64,000 nucleotides of DNA, taken from the NCBI RefSeq assembly GCF_029543085.1, contig NZ_CP119967.1:1018501-1082500 (forward strand), written 5' to 3'. The notes under the pieces are model-generated. The model was not told where the DNA came from. It ran no database searches and worked only from the letters and a program-made list of their open reading frames with translations. Positions 22,472 to 33,745 of this stretch are shown in pieces. Origin of the DNA: Pseudomonas sp. A34-9. GTDB lineage: Bacteria > Pseudomonadota > Gammaproteobacteria > Pseudomonadales > Pseudomonadaceae. How positions within the stretch are numbered: the first letter of the stretch is position 1; the number at the start of each line of letters is the position of its first letter. Both the position numbers and the translations under genes were made by a program.

Positions 22472-22483
22472 GGGTTAGGGATG

Positions 22484-22792
22484 TTAACGACCGGTCGCGC
22501 CCTGGAGGAGGCTCTGGGTCTTTTCCTTATGCTTTTTGAGTTGGCGATCCAGCTTGTCGGTGAGTGAGTCGATCGCAGCGTACATGTCAGTATCTTCTGC
22601 GTTGGCGACCACTTCGCTGCCGGGTATATGCAAGGTGGCTTCGATTTTCTGCTTCAGCTTTTCGACGCACATCGTGACTTGCACGTTGGTGATTTTGTCG
22701 AAATGTCGCTCCAGTCGTTGGAGTTTTTCCTCGATGTAGGAACGCAGAGGTTGGGTCACTTCCAGTTGGTGTCCACTGATGTTGACTTGCAT
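22484..22792 (-). CDS. hpf: Ribosome hibernation promoting factor
   Basis: HPF binds the 30S subunit and promotes inactive 100S ribosome dimers in stationary phase. The 102-residue product starts MQVNISGHQLEVT at 22792 behind AGGAG; the frame extends further upstream without similarity. It is the short HPF form, lacking the long C-terminal dimerisation domain. It lies directly after rpoN. Confidence 0.95.
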   Translation of the reverse strand: MQVNISGHQLEVTQPLRSYIEEKLQRLERHFDKITNVQVTMCVEKLKQKIEATLHIPGSEVVANAEDTDMYAAIDSLTDKLDRQLKKHKEKTQSLLQGATGR

Positions 22793-22865
22793 ACAGCTTC
22801 TCCTTCGTTGCCAGTGCATAAAGCGGCAGGCTGGATAGCCTGCCACTGGAACGCTGTAACGTGGC

Positions 22866-24359
22866 TTACATCAACCGCTTGCGTTCGCTCGAAGGCGCGA
22901 TCCCGAGGGATTCGCGGTACTTGGCGACGGTGCGGCGAGCCACCTGAATGCCTTGTGCCTCCAGTAAACCAGCGATCTTGCTGTCACTCAACGGCTTTTT
23001 CTGATTTTCCGCGGCAACCAGTTTCTTGATGATCGCGCGGATCGCCGTGGACGAGCATTCGCCGCCTTCGGAGGTGCTGACGTGGCTGGAGAAAAAGTAT
23101 TTCAGTTCATAAATACCGCGCGGGGTATGCATGAATTTCTGCGTGGTCACCCGGGAAATCGTTGATTCATGCATGCCGACCGCTTCGGCGATGTCATGCA
23201 GGACCAACGGCTTCATGGCTTCGTCGCCGTACTCCAGAAAACCGCGCTGATGCTCGACGATCTGGGTGGCAACTTTCATCAGGGTTTCGTTGCGGCTCTG
23301 CAGGCTCTTGATGAACCAGCGGGCTTCCTGCAACTGATTGCGCATGAAGGTGTTGTCGGCGCTGGTGTCGGCACGACGGACGAAACCGGCGTACTGGGCG
23401 TTGACGCGCAAGCGTGGCACCGATTCCTGATTGAGTTCGACCAGCCAGCGCTCGTTGTCCTTGCGCACGATGACGTCAGGGACGACGTATTCGGCTTCGG
23501 TTGACTCGATCTGCGAACCCGGGCGCGGATTCAGGCTCTGCACCAGTTCGATGACCTGGCGCAGTTCGTCTTCCTTGAGCTTCATCCGGCGCATCAACTG
23601 GCTGTAGTCGCGGCTGCCGAGCAGGTCGATATAGTCGGTGACCAGACGTTTGGCTTCCGCCAGCCATGGGGTCTTGGCAGGCAACTGGCGCAACTGCAGC
23701 AGCAAGCACTCGCCGAGGTTGCGGGCGCCGATACCGGCTGGTTCAAATTGTTGAATGCGGTGCAGGACGGCTTCGATTTCGTCCAGTTCGATGTCCAGTT
23801 CCGGATCGAACGCTTCGAGGATTTCCTCGAGGGTTTCATCCAGGTAGCCCTGATTGTTGATGCAATCAATCAGGGTCACGGCGATCAGGCGATCGGTGTC
23901 GGACATCGGTGCAAGGTTCAGTTGCCAAAGCAGGTGGCTTTGCAGGCTCTCGCCGGCGGAGGTGCGGGTGGTGAAGTCCCACTCGTCATCATCGCTGCTT
24001 GGCAGGCTGCTGGCACTGGTCTGGTAGACGTCTTCCCAGGCGGTGTCGACCGGAAGCTCGTTGGGGATGCGCTCGTTCCATTCGCCCTCCTCGAGGTTAT
24101 CCACCGTCGGGGCAGTTTCCTGATAGGACGGTTCCTGGATCTCGGTATTGGGCTTCTGCTCGGCGTTGTCAGCCAAGGGGTCGGAATTGTCGAAGTCGTC
24201 GCCTTCTTCCTGGCGTTCGAGCATCGGATTGGATTCCAGAGCCTCCTGGATTTCCTGTTGCAGATCCAGGGTCGACAATTGGAGCAGACGGATGGCCTGT
24301 TGCAGCTGCGGTGTCATCGTCAGCTGCTGGCCCATTCTCAAGACTAGCGATGGTTTCAT
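22866..24359 (-). CDS. rpoN: RNA polymerase sigma-54 factor
   Basis: RpoN directs transcription of nitrogen, motility, alternative carbon and biofilm genes from -24/-12 promoters with enhancer-binding activators. The 497-residue protein has the N-terminal Gln/Leu-rich activator-interaction region ([16 protein letters not shown]), an acidic region II, and the C-terminal RpoN box [12 protein letters not shown] that reads the -24 element. It is separated from lptB by 187 bp containing a hairpin. Confidence 0.98.
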   Translation of the reverse strand: MKPSLVLRMGQQLTMTPQLQQAIRLLQLSTLDLQQEIQEALESNPMLERQEEGDDFDNSDPLADNAEQKPNTEIQEPSYQETAPTVDNLEEGEWNERIPNELPVDTAWEDVYQTSASSLPSSDDDEWDFTTRTSAGESLQSHLLWQLNLAPMSDTDRLIAVTLIDCINNQGYLDETLEEILEAFDPELDIELDEIEAVLHRIQQFEPAGIGARNLGECLLLQLRQLPAKTPWLAEAKRLVTDYIDLLGSRDYSQLMRRMKLKEDELRQVIELVQSLNPRPGSQIESTEAEYVVPDVIVRKDNERWLVELNQESVPRLRVNAQYAGFVRRADTSADNTFMRNQLQEARWFIKSLQSRNETLMKVATQIVEHQRGFLEYGDEAMKPLVLHDIAEAVGMHESTISRVTTQKFMHTPRGIYELKYFFSSHVSTSEGGECSSTAIRAIIKKLVAAENQKKPLSDSKIAGLLEAQGIQVARRTVAKYRESLGIAPSSERKRLM

Positions 24360-24512
24360 GGCAGGGGCTTAACACCTTATTCGCCGGCGCTATGCGCCAT
24401 CCACTACAGGGCGCCGAAGCGCCAAACTTAAGCAAATTATATGCCTGAAACTGAAGTGTTTGCCTAGAGCGCTGTAACAATTAAAGCGTATTAAATCCTG
24501 CTTGAATCGATA

Positions 24513-24540
24513 CAGCGCCCGGGCGGCGCACCGGGCACTG
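24513..24540 (-). terminator. GC-rich hairpin after lptB, possible weak terminator
   Basis: The inverted repeat CAGCGCCCGG / CCGGGCACTG (one G-U pair) has an 8-nt loop and lies 7 nt beyond the lptB stop. No U-run follows in the direction of transcription, so it may attenuate or stabilise rather than end the transcript. The rest of the 187-bp gap is AT-rich and probably holds the rpoN promoter. Confidence 0.5.
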
Positions 24541-24546
24541 TTGCGC

Positions 24547-25272
24547 TTACAGGCGGAACTCGTGGCCCAGATACACTTCCTTGACCAGATCGTTGGCCAG
24601 GATGGTCTCTGCATCGCCCTCGGCAATCAACTGACCGTCGTTGACGATGTAAGCGGTTTCGCAGATATCCAGCGTCTCACGGACGTTGTGGTCGGTGATC
24701 AGTACACCAATGCCCTTGGCCTTGAGGTGGTGGATGATCTGCTTGATGTCGCCGACGGAAATCGGGTCGACACCGGCGAACGGTTCGTCGAGCAGGATGA
24801 ATTTCGGTGCCGTTGCCAGCGCGCGAGCGATCTCCACACGGCGGCGCTCACCACCGGACAGGCTCATGCCGAGGTTGTCGCGGATGTGGGTGATGTGGAA
24901 TTCCTGCAGCAGGCTTTCCAGCTCCTTGCGACGGCCGGCCTTGTCGAGCTCCTGGCGGGTCTCGAGGATGGCCATGATGTTGTCGGCCACCGACAGTTTG
25001 CGGAAGATCGACGCTTCTTGCGGCAGGTAGCCGATCCCGGCCTTTGCACGACCGTGCATCGGCTGGTGGCTGACGTCCAGATCATCGATCAGCACGCGGC
25101 CCTGATCGGCCTGTACCAGGCCGACGATCATGTAGAAGCAGGTCGTCTTGCCGGCGCCGTTCGGGCCGAGCAGGCCGACGATCTGGCCGCTGTCGATCGA
25201 CAGGCTGACATCACGCACGACCTGGCGGCTTTTATAGGCCTTGGCCAGGTGCTGAGCTTTCAGAGTTGCCAT
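24547..25272 (-). CDS. lptB: LPS export ABC transporter ATPase LptB
   Basis: LptB powers extraction of lipopolysaccharide from the inner membrane with LptF/LptG. The 241-residue ATPase shows Walker [10 protein letters not shown], signature [15 protein letters not shown] and Walker [13 protein letters not shown]. Its ATG overlaps the lptA stop by one base (TAATG). LptF and LptG are not in this window. Confidence 0.97.
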   Translation of the reverse strand: MATLKAQHLAKAYKSRQVVRDVSLSIDSGQIVGLLGPNGAGKTTCFYMIVGLVQADQGRVLIDDLDVSHQPMHGRAKAGIGYLPQEASIFRKLSVADNIMAILETRQELDKAGRRKELESLLQEFHITHIRDNLGMSLSGGERRRVEIARALATAPKFILLDEPFAGVDPISVGDIKQIIHHLKAKGIGVLITDHNVRETLDICETAYIVNDGQLIAEGDAETILANDLVKEVYLGHEFRL

Positions 25273-25817
25273 TACTGGGTTTTCTCGTCGGTTTTCTTCT
25301 TCGGCTGGATCACCATATCGATGCGCGGACGCGCTTCGGTGACCTTGCTGCCGGTAGCGCGACCGGCGCTGGCCAGTTTCTTCACGGTGTCATAGACGAT
25401 TTTCTCGCCCTGAGTCGTGTTGTTGTCCTTGTCGACCACCTTGGCCTTGTCGATCAGCACAACGCGGTTCTGCGCGGCGTGGTACTGGATCGTCACGCCC
25501 CAGCCCTGAACCGGCTTGGTGTCGCCAGCGGTCTGCAGTTGTTCGAAGTAGGCGAGGTTGCCCACCGACGTCACGACATCGATATCGCCAGCCGGGGTGC
25601 GGGTGATGGTCACGGTATTACCGGTCACCTTCATCGAGCCCTGGGTGATGATCACGTCACCCTTGTAGGTGGCGATGCCGTTCTTGTCGTCCAGTTGGGC
25701 GTCGTCGGCCTGAATGCGGATAGGTTGCTGCTGATCGTTCGGCAGAGCCCAGGCGCTCACGCTTCCCAGTGCTGCGCCCAGACTGAGCAAAATAGGGAGG
25801 GTTTTAACGAGCCTCAT
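25272..25817 (-). CDS. lptA: LPS transport periplasmic protein LptA
   Basis: LptA forms the periplasmic bridge carrying LPS from LptC to LptD. The 181-residue precursor has a signal peptide ending SAWA, followed by the OstA/LptA beta-jellyroll repeat ([12 protein letters not shown]...GDVIITQGS). A Lys-rich C-terminus is visible. It overlaps lptC by 14 nt and lptB by one, indicating coupled translation. Confidence 0.95.
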   Translation of the reverse strand: MRLVKTLPILLSLGAALGSVSAWALPNDQQQPIRIQADDAQLDDKNGIATYKGDVIITQGSMKVTGNTVTITRTPAGDIDVVTSVGNLAYFEQLQTAGDTKPVQGWGVTIQYHAAQNRVVLIDKAKVVDKDNNTTQGEKIVYDTVKKLASAGRATGSKVTEARPRIDMVIQPKKKTDEKTQ

Positions 25818-26376
25818 ACTGTCCTCTTACGTTCGATAGCAGGTGTATCCTGCTTTCCTTCAGGTACGCTTTCATTCCAACGCCAGTCGATACACCGCCA
25901 GCGCCGTCGATTCTAACGGGTTGCTCGGTCTGCGCATATTGCTCCTGAGGGAACACGGTCATGCGCGTGGAGGTAACCAACAGATCGCGGTTCTGCTCAT
26001 CGGTGCGCTTGATGCGTACCGAATCGATCAATTCGACTTGGGTGCCGCCCGAATTCACTTCGCCACGCTCGCTGGTCACGTGCCACGGAAACTCCGTTCC
26101 GCGGTACATGTTCAGGTCGGGCTTGGTGACCAGAGTGATATCGGTTGCCTTGACGTGCTCGGCCTTGTCGGAGGTCATTTCATACTGCACTTTGCCGTCC
26201 GGCAGATATTGCAGGGTATGCGTGTTGGTTGCATACCAGTCGATAGGCGTTTCGACCGACGTCACCGGTGGCTTGTCGAGGAAGCGTTCCGGACTGATGT
26301 TCCAGTAGCCCACCGCGGCGAATATCGCCGCGATACAGCCGAACAGCAGGAAGTTGCGAAATTTTTTGCTAAACAT
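25804..26376 (-). CDS. lptC: LPS export protein LptC
   Basis: LptC is a bitopic inner-membrane protein that passes LPS from LptBFG to LptA. The 190-residue product has one N-terminal membrane segment (FLLFGCIAAIFAAVGYW) and a periplasmic jellyroll. Two starts are possible: ATG at 26376 (MFSKKF), preferred here, or GTG at 26388, which would overlap the kdsC stop as GTGA. Neither has a strong ribosome site. Confidence 0.93.
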   Translation of the reverse strand: MFSKKFRNFLLFGCIAAIFAAVGYWNISPERFLDKPPVTSVETPIDWYATNTHTLQYLPDGKVQYEMTSDKAEHVKATDITLVTKPDLNMYRGTEFPWHVTSERGEVNSGGTQVELIDSVRIKRTDEQNRDLLVTSTRMTVFPQEQYAQTEQPVRIDGAGGVSTGVGMKAYLKESRIHLLSNVRGQYEAR

Positions 26377-26384
26377 GGTTTGGC

Positions 26385-26909
26385 TCACAGGTACGCGGCG
26401 TTGGCCGCATCGAGGCGGCCCTGGGCGCGCAGGATCAATTCGCAGAATTCGCGGGCGGCCCCTTCGCCACCACGGGCGCGGGTTACGCCATGGGCGTGCT
26501 CGCGGACGAAATCGGCGGCGTTGGCGACGGCCATGCCCAGGCCAACACGGCGAATCACCGGCAGGTCAGGCAGATCGTCACCGAGGTAGGCGACTTCTTC
26601 ATAGCTTAGGCCCAGTTGCTCAAGCAGGCCGTCGAGAACGACCAATTTGTCTTCGCGGCCCTGAAACAGGTGGGGAATTCCCAGGTTTTTCGCTCGACGT
26701 TCAACGACGGGTGTCTTGCGGCCGCTGATGATAGCGGTCTGCACGCCGGCGTTCATCAGCATTTTGATGCCTTGACCGTCGAGGGTGTTGAAGGTCTTGA
26801 ACTCGCTACCGTCTTCAAGGAAGTACAGGCGACCGTCGGTGAGGACGCCGTCGACGTCGAAAACCGCCAGTTTGATCGCTTTGCCGCGTTGCAGCAGATC
26901 GTTGCTCAT
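26385..26909 (-). CDS. kdsC: 3-deoxy-D-manno-octulosonate 8-phosphate phosphatase
   Basis: KdsC dephosphorylates KDO-8-phosphate in LPS core synthesis. The 174-residue HAD-family enzyme has motif I DVDGVLTDG near the N-terminus and the conserved GDDLPDLPV segment; there is no cap domain, as expected. Its ATG overlaps the kdsD stop (TAATG). Confidence 0.95.
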   Translation of the reverse strand: MSNDLLQRGKAIKLAVFDVDGVLTDGRLYFLEDGSEFKTFNTLDGQGIKMLMNAGVQTAIISGRKTPVVERRAKNLGIPHLFQGREDKLVVLDGLLEQLGLSYEEVAYLGDDLPDLPVIRRVGLGMAVANAADFVREHAHGVTRARGGEGAAREFCELILRAQGRLDAANAAYL

Positions 26910-27883
26910 TACATGACTCCTGCACGCAGCAGATCGGAGAGGTTGAAGGCGCCGACCGGGCGGTCTTCCTCGTCTACGACTACCAATGCGTTGATTCGGT
27001 GGTCTTCCATGATTTTCAGGGCTTCGGCGGCCAGCATTTCCGGGCGGGCAGTCTTGCCGTGAGCGGTCATGACCTGGTCGATGGTGGCGCTGCGGATGTC
27101 AATGCTGCGGTCCAGCGTGCGGCGCAAGTCGCCGTCAGTGAAAATCCCGGCGAGTGTACCGTCAGTTTCAAGGATAACGGTCATGCCCAGACCTTTACGG
27201 GTCATTTCCATCAGTGCGTCCTTGAGCAGCGTGCCGCGCTGTACTTGCGGCAACTCCTGCCCGGCGTGCATGACGTTTTCCACTTTCAGCAACAGGCGAC
27301 GACCGAGCGCGCCGCCCGGGTGGGAGAAGGCGAAGTCTTCGGCGGTGAAACCGCGTGCTTCCAGGAGCGCGACGGCCAGCGCATCGCCCATGACCAGTGC
27401 CGCTGTCGTCGACGAGGTCGGGGCCAGGTTCAGCGGGCAGGCTTCGTGTTCGACGTGAACGTTGAGATTGACTTCGGCCGCCTTGGCCAGTGGCGATTGC
27501 GGGTTGCCGGTGACGCTGATCAGCTGGATGCCCAGACGTTTGATCAGCGGCAGCAAGGTCACGATTTCATTGGTCGAGCCGGAGTTCGACAGGGCCAGGA
27601 TCACGTCATCGCGAGTGATCATGCCCATGTCGCCATGGCTGGCTTCGGCCGGGTGGACAAAAAAGGCCGGGGTGCCGGTGCTGGCCAGGGTCGCGGCAAT
27701 CTTGTTGCCGATGTGCCCGGATTTGCCCATGCCAACCACGACCACACGGCCTTTGCTGGCCAGAATCATCTCGCAAGCGCGTACGAAATCGGCGTCGATA
27801 TGGGGCAGCAAGCCTTGTACGGCTTCCACTTCGAGTTGGATGGTGCGTTGTGCCGATTGAATCAGGTCGCTGGATTGGCTCAT
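26909..27883 (-). CDS. kdsD: Arabinose-5-phosphate isomerase
   Basis: KdsD makes D-arabinose 5-phosphate, the first precursor of KDO. The 324-residue protein has an N-terminal SIS sugar-isomerase domain (VVGMGKSGHIG, EASHGDMGMI) and two C-terminal CBS domains. The start is MSQSSDLIQSAQ at 27883; the longer open frame upstream is unconserved. It heads kdsD-kdsC-lptC-lptA-lptB and is divergent from mlaF across 275 bp. Confidence 0.95.
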   Translation of the reverse strand: MSQSSDLIQSAQRTIQLEVEAVQGLLPHIDADFVRACEMILASKGRVVVVGMGKSGHIGNKIAATLASTGTPAFFVHPAEASHGDMGMITRDDVILALSNSGSTNEIVTLLPLIKRLGIQLISVTGNPQSPLAKAAEVNLNVHVEHEACPLNLAPTSSTTAALVMGDALAVALLEARGFTAEDFAFSHPGGALGRRLLLKVENVMHAGQELPQVQRGTLLKDALMEMTRKGLGMTVILETDGTLAGIFTDGDLRRTLDRSIDIRSATIDQVMTAHGKTARPEMLAAEALKIMEDHRINALVVVDEEDRPVGAFNLSDLLRAGVM

Positions 27884-28040
27884 GTCAGAAATCGTATAGC
27901 CCGATGAAAAGGCGGCGATTATAGCGGTTATGTTGCAAAGGCTCACGCAAGTTCGTCGTGCTTTGTCATTCCTCGTTACCAAAACCCGGCAAAACAGCCT
28001 GCGCACCTGTCATATCGCCGAACACAGGCTGGTACAAGCC

Positions 28041-28070
28041 TTGGGCGCTTAGCCTTTGCAGTGATATAGT
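28041..28070 (+). promoter_or_regulatory. Candidate sigma-70 promoter for the mla operon
   Basis: TTGGGC (28041-28046) and TATAGT (28065-28070) are separated by 18 bp and lie 88 nt before the mlaF ATG, in the 275-bp divergent region shared with kdsD. The -35 matches only the TTG core, so this is a prediction. Confidence 0.4.
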
Positions 28071-28158
28071 TCGCCGCCAGTTCGGCCTGCCCGGGATGTA
28101 CGTGCTTTTTAAGTAAAGCCAGGCGTCCGAGTGAGAGGCTGCATCGCAAGGAGTTTAG

Positions 28159-28968
28159 ATGAGTGCCGATAACGCCTACGCGGTCGAGCTGAAGGGAGTC
28201 TCCTTCAAGCGCGGTGCGCGCAGCATTTTCAATAACGTCGATATTCGCATCCCGCGCGGCAAGGTCACCGGCATCATGGGACCTTCCGGGTGTGGCAAGA
28301 CCACGCTGCTGCGATTGATGGGCGCACAATTGCGCCCTGCCAGCGGCGAAGTCTGGGTCAATGGCCAGAACCTGCCTGCGCTTTCGCGCAGCGATCTGTT
28401 CGATGCGCGAAAGCACATGGGTGTGCTGTTTCAAAGCGGCGCGCTGTTCACCGATCTCGATGTATTCGAGAACGTGGCTTTCCCTCTGCGTGTTCATACC
28501 GATTTGCCGGAAGAAATGATCCGCGACATCGTCCTGCTCAAATTGCAGGCGGTCGGTCTGCGCGGTGCCATCGAATTGATGCCGGATGAGCTGTCCGGTG
28601 GCATGAAGCGTCGTGTCGCACTGGCGCGGGCGATTGCGCTCGATCCGCAGATCCTTATGTACGATGAACCTTTCGTCGGGCAGGATCCGATCGCCATGGG
28701 CGTGCTGGTCCGTCTGATCCGTCTGCTCAACGATGCGCTGGGGATCACCAGTATCGTGGTGTCCCACGATCTGGCGGAAACCGCGAGCATTGCCGACTAC
28801 ATCTATGTCGTCGGTGATGGTCAGGTGCTGGGGCAGGGGACGCCGGACGAGTTGATGAACTCGGACGAGCCGCGTATCCGTCAGTTCATGACCGGCAATC
28901 CCGATGGCCCGGTGCCGTACCATTTTCCAGCGACGGATTACCGCGCAGATCTTCTGGGGAAGCGCTGA
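28159..28968 (+). CDS. mlaF: Phospholipid ABC transporter ATPase MlaF
   Basis: MlaF is the ATPase of the MlaFEDB inner-membrane complex, which moves phospholipids between the membranes to keep outer-leaflet asymmetry. The 269-residue product has Walker [10 protein letters not shown], signature [15 protein letters not shown] and Walker [14 protein letters not shown] good AAGGAG precedes the ATG. It heads mlaFEDCB. Confidence 0.96.
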   Translation: MSADNAYAVELKGVSFKRGARSIFNNVDIRIPRGKVTGIMGPSGCGKTTLLRLMGAQLRPASGEVWVNGQNLPALSRSDLFDARKHMGVLFQSGALFTDLDVFENVAFPLRVHTDLPEEMIRDIVLLKLQAVGLRGAIELMPDELSGGMKRRVALARAIALDPQILMYDEPFVGQDPIAMGVLVRLIRLLNDALGITSIVVSHDLAETASIADYIYVVGDGQVLGQGTPDELMNSDEPRIRQFMTGNPDGPVPYHFPATDYRADLLGKR

Positions 28969-29765
28969 TGCGCAGAATTTCATTAATAGAACGCGTGCGC
29001 CGGTTCGGCGAGGCGGCGATCGACGCCGTCGCGGTGTTCGGTCGCGCGACGCTGTTCCTGTTTCATGCCTTGCTGGGTCGTGGCGGCATCAGCGGCGGTT
29101 TCAGCCTGCTGGTCAAGCAGCTGCATTCGGTTGGCGTGATGTCGCTGGTGATCATCGTCGTTTCCGGGATCTTCATCGGCATGGTGCTGGCGCTACAGGG
29201 CTTCAGTATTCTGTCGAGCTACGGTTCGGAACAGGCCGTGGGGCAGATGGTTGCGCTGACCCTGTTGCGTGAGCTCGGCCCGGTGGTGACAGCGCTGTTG
29301 TTCGCCGGTCGTGCCGGTTCGGCGTTGACCGCAGAGATCGGCAACATGAAGTCCACCGAACAGCTTTCCAGTCTGGAAATGATCGGCGTCGATCCGCTCA
29401 AGTACATCATTGCTCCGCGCCTGTGGGCCGGCTTCATTTCCCTGCCGGTGCTGGCGATGATTTTCAGCGTGGTGGGCATCTGGGGCGGTTCGTGGGTGGC
29501 TGTCGACTGGCTGGGTGTGTATGAAGGCTCGTATTGGGCGAACATGCAGAACAGCGTGAATTTCACCAGTGACGTGCTCAATGGCGTGATCAAAAGTATT
29601 GTTTTTGCCTTTGTAGTGACCTGGATCGCCGTATTCCAAGGCTACGACTGTGAGCCCACTTCCGAGGGGATCAGCCGTGCCACTACCAAGACCGTGGTGT
29701 TTGCCTCGCTGGCAGTCCTCGGCCTGGACTTTATTCTGACCGCTTTGATGTTTGGAGATTTCTGA
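28968..29765 (+). CDS. mlaE: Phospholipid ABC transporter permease MlaE
   Basis: MlaE is the permease of the Mla complex. The 265-residue protein has an N-terminal interfacial helix, about five membrane segments and the permease motif with [20 protein letters not shown] and [11 protein letters not shown]. The start overlaps the mlaF stop (TGATG), and its own stop overlaps mlaD in the same way. Confidence 0.96.
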   Translation: MRRISLIERVRRFGEAAIDAVAVFGRATLFLFHALLGRGGISGGFSLLVKQLHSVGVMSLVIIVVSGIFIGMVLALQGFSILSSYGSEQAVGQMVALTLLRELGPVVTALLFAGRAGSALTAEIGNMKSTEQLSSLEMIGVDPLKYIIAPRLWAGFISLPVLAMIFSVVGIWGGSWVAVDWLGVYEGSYWANMQNSVNFTSDVLNGVIKSIVFAFVVTWIAVFQGYDCEPTSEGISRATTKTVVFASLAVLGLDFILTALMFGDF

Positions 29766-30232
29766 TGCAAAACCGCACCCTGGAAATCGGTGTCGGCCTG
29801 TTCCTGCTGGCAGGGATCCTGGCTTTGTTGCTGCTTGCTTTGCGGGTCAGTGGTCTGTCTCCGACATCGACCACCGACACCTATAAACTGTATGCCTACT
29901 TTGACAATATCGCCGGTTTGACGGTCAGAGCCAAAGTGACCATGGCCGGTGTGACTATCGGCAAGGTCACGGCGATCGACCTGGATCGCGACAGCTTCAC
30001 CGGTCGGGTCACCCTGCAAGTGGATAAAAAGGTCGACAACCTGCCGACCGATTCCACAGCGTCTATCCTGACCGCTGGTCTGCTGGGCGAGAAGTACATC
30101 GGTATCAGCGTCGGCGGTGAAGACAAACCGCTGAAGGATGGTGGAACCATTCACGACACGCAGTCGTCACTGGTACTGGAAGACCTGATCGGTAAATTCC
30201 TGCTCAATACCGTTAGCAAAGACGCCAAATGA
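29765..30232 (+). CDS. mlaD: Phospholipid-binding MCE-domain protein MlaD
   Basis: MlaD is anchored in the inner membrane and forms a hexameric MCE ring that channels lipid between MlaE and MlaC. The 155-residue product has one N-terminal membrane segment and a single MCE domain (about residues 38-118, with the hydrophobic GLLGEKYIGIS strand). Length is normal for the short MlaD type. Confidence 0.95.
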   Translation: MQNRTLEIGVGLFLLAGILALLLLALRVSGLSPTSTTDTYKLYAYFDNIAGLTVRAKVTMAGVTIGKVTAIDLDRDSFTGRVTLQVDKKVDNLPTDSTASILTAGLLGEKYIGISVGGEDKPLKDGGTIHDTQSSLVLEDLIGKFLLNTVSKDAK

Positions 30233-30243
30233 GGAGCTTTTGA

Positions 30244-30897
30244 ATGATCTCTACCTTGCGACGTGGCCTGTTGGTGTTGCTCGCGGCATTGCCACTGATG
30301 GCTAACGCTGCGCCTGGGCAATCCGCGCATGATCTGGTTCAGGACACCACGAACCGGATGCTTGCCGACCTGTCGGCCAACAAAGAGAAGTACAAGCAGG
30401 ATCCGCAGGATTTCTACACGGCGTTGAATACCATCGTCGGTCCGGTGGTGGATGCCGAAGGCATTTCCAAGAGCATCATGACGGTCAAGTATTCGCGCAA
30501 GGCCACGCCGGCGCAGATGAAGACTTTCGAAGAAAACTTCAAGAAAGGCCTGTTCCAGTTCTACGGTAACGCCTTGCTCGAATACAACAACCAGGGCATC
30601 ACCGTTGATCCGGCCAAGGACGAGTCGGGCGATCGCACCAGCGTCGGCATGACCGTAAAAGGCACCAACGGCGCGATCTATCCTGTGCAGTACACGCTTG
30701 AGAAGATCAACGGCGAGTGGAAACTGCGCAACGTGATCATCAATGGCATCAACATCGGCAAGCTGTTCCGTGATCAGTTCGCCGACGCCATGCAGCGCAA
30801 TGGCAATGATCTGGACAAGACCATCAACAATTGGGCTGGTGAAGTCGCCAAGGCCAAGGAAACCACGGATAAAGCTGCCGAGAAGCCAGCACAATGA
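30244..30897 (+). CDS. mlaC: Periplasmic phospholipid carrier MlaC
   Basis: MlaC shuttles phospholipid between the MlaA complex at the outer membrane and MlaFEDB. The 217-residue precursor has a clear signal peptide ending NAA and the MlaC/Ttg2D fold with conserved YSRKATPAQMKTFEENF. The C-terminal tail is Lys/Ala-rich. Its stop overlaps mlaB by 4 nt (ATGA). MlaA is not in this window. Confidence 0.95.
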   Translation: MISTLRRGLLVLLAALPLMANAAPGQSAHDLVQDTTNRMLADLSANKEKYKQDPQDFYTALNTIVGPVVDAEGISKSIMTVKYSRKATPAQMKTFEENFKKGLFQFYGNALLEYNNQGITVDPAKDESGDRTSVGMTVKGTNGAIYPVQYTLEKINGEWKLRNVIINGINIGKLFRDQFADAMQRNGNDLDKTINNWAGEVAKAKETTDKAAEKPAQ

Positions 30898-31199
30898 GTG
30901 AGGCCGCAGTTCGTATGAGTGATGTCGACGAGCTTCTGCTCAGTGGCGTGCTGGACTATCGCACCGGTGCGGACCTGCGCAAGGAAGGCCAGGCGCTGAT
31001 CAAGTCGAGCAAGGCTGCTTCGCTGGTGATCGATTGCTCGGCGGTGCAGAAATCCAGCAGCGTCGGTTTGTCGTTGCTGTTGTGCTTCATGCGCGATGCG
31101 AATGCAGCCGGCAAGGCTGTCAGCATCCGCGCGATGCCCGAAGACATGCGCGAAATTGCTCAGGTCAGTGAACTGACCGAACTGTTGGCGCAACCCTGA
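30894..31199 (+). CDS. mlaB: STAS-domain protein MlaB
   Basis: MlaB is the cytoplasmic STAS subunit that binds and activates MlaF. The 101-residue product is a single STAS domain with the core VIDCSAVQKSSSVGLSLL. A terminator-like hairpin follows, so the mla transcript probably ends here. Confidence 0.93.
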   Translation: MSEAAVRMSDVDELLLSGVLDYRTGADLRKEGQALIKSSKAASLVIDCSAVQKSSSVGLSLLLCFMRDANAAGKAVSIRAMPEDMREIAQVSELTELLAQP

Positions 31200-31215
31200 A
31201 CCCGCATCAATAAAG

Positions 31216-31269
31216 AAGCCCCCCGTCAGAGTCCTGCCAATGCGGGGTTCGCAGGCGCGGGGCTTTTTT
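31216..31269 (+). terminator. Probable terminator after mlaB
   Basis: AAGCCCC (31216-) pairs with GGGGCTT (to 31265) and a TTTTTT run follows. The roughly 30-nt loop is long and may fold internally, so strength is uncertain. Confidence 0.65.
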
Positions 31270-31315
31270 GTATGATGTCCGACCCGTGCGCACAGGGCGC
31301 CGATTGAGGTTGAGC

Positions 31316-32843
<1,528 letters not shown>

Positions 32844-32854
32844 TTGCTGGATTG

Positions 32855-32954
32855 GGACACAGGGACGTGTCCAACGAATTGTTTCGAATCGAGGGTGGTC
32901 TTTTCATTGGTAAAGACGCCTCGATGTGTGCCCGGCGCCGATTGCGACCGGGCA
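32855..32954 (+). promoter_or_regulatory. Structured spacer/leader upstream of hisG
   Basis: Three hairpins are visible in the 141-bp murA-hisG gap: GGACAC/GTGTCC at 32855-32872; a two-part stem ATCGAGG..GTCTTT / AAAGAC..CCTCGAT at 32888-32925; and TGCCCGG/CCGGGCA at 32929-32954. No His-rich leader peptide is seen, so this is not classical his attenuation. It may be an RNA regulatory leader or processing site. Confidence 0.5.
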
Positions 32955-32984
32955 TGAGTACCTTGATAAGGACTGACGTTTCCC

Positions 32985-33620
32985 ATGTTGACCATCGCAC
33001 TGTCCAAGGGCCGCATCCTTGACGACACCCTGCCGCTTCTTGCTGAAGCGGGCATCGTGCCGACCGAGAATCCGGACAAGAGCCGCAAGCTGATCATTCC
33101 CACGACGCAGGACGACGTTCGTCTGCTGATCGTGCGCGCCACCGATGTGCCGACTTACGTCGAGCATGGCGCGGCCGACCTCGGCGTGGCCGGTAAAGAC
33201 GTGTTGATGGAATACACCGGCCAGGGCCTCTACGAGCCACTGGACCTGCAGATCGCCCAGTGCAAGCTGATGACCGCCGGCAAGATCGGCGCGCCAGAGC
33301 CCAAGGGCCGTCTGCGCGTGGCGACCAAATTCGTCAACGTTGCCAAGCGTTACTACGCCGAGCAGGGCCGTCAGGTCGACATCATCAAGCTCTACGGCTC
33401 GATGGAACTGGCGCCGCTGATCGGTCTCGCCGACAAGATCATCGATGTGGTCGACACCGGCAACACCCTGCGCGCCAACGGCCTGGAACCTCAGGAACTG
33501 ATCGCCACGATCAGCTCGCGCCTGGTGGTCAACAAGGCTTCGATGAAAATGCAACACGCCCGTATCCAGGCGTTGATCGATACCCTGCGCAACGCAGTGG
33601 AATCGCGACACCGCGGCTGA
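32985..33620 (+). CDS. hisG: ATP phosphoribosyltransferase, short form
   Basis: HisG joins ATP and PRPP in the first step of histidine synthesis. At 211 residues it is the short form lacking the regulatory C-terminal domain, which needs the HisZ partner for activity; hisZ is not in this window. The PRPP-binding segment [12 protein letters not shown] and the N-terminal [15 protein letters not shown] are typical. Confidence 0.96.
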   Translation: MLTIALSKGRILDDTLPLLAEAGIVPTENPDKSRKLIIPTTQDDVRLLIVRATDVPTYVEHGAADLGVAGKDVLMEYTGQGLYEPLDLQIAQCKLMTAGKIGAPEPKGRLRVATKFVNVAKRYYAEQGRQVDIIKLYGSMELAPLIGLADKIIDVVDTGNTLRANGLEPQELIATISSRLVVNKASMKMQHARIQALIDTLRNAVESRHRG

Positions 33621-33672
33621 TTTACCTGCGCGACCCCAGGTCGCGCCGTCTATCCGCCTCATAGCCAGAATT

Positions 33673-33722
33673 CTCAGGTGCCCAAGCGGATCGAATGATA
33701 GTTTCGGGCGCCTGAGTTTTTT
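33673..33722 (+). terminator. Terminator-like hairpin between hisG and hisD
   Basis: CTCAGGTGCCC (33673-33683) pairs with GGGCGCCTGAG (33706-33716, one G-U pair) and is followed by TTTTTT. A second perfect stem without a U-run, GCGCGACC/GGTCGCGC, lies just before it at 33628-33646. They suggest hisD-hisC are transcribed partly independently of hisG. Confidence 0.75.
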
Positions 33723-33745
33723 GCCATTCCTATGAGGCTCTCGCT

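Noticed and set aside
32985..33620. HisG thought to be truncated
   Set aside because: 211 residues is the normal length of the short HisZ-dependent form.
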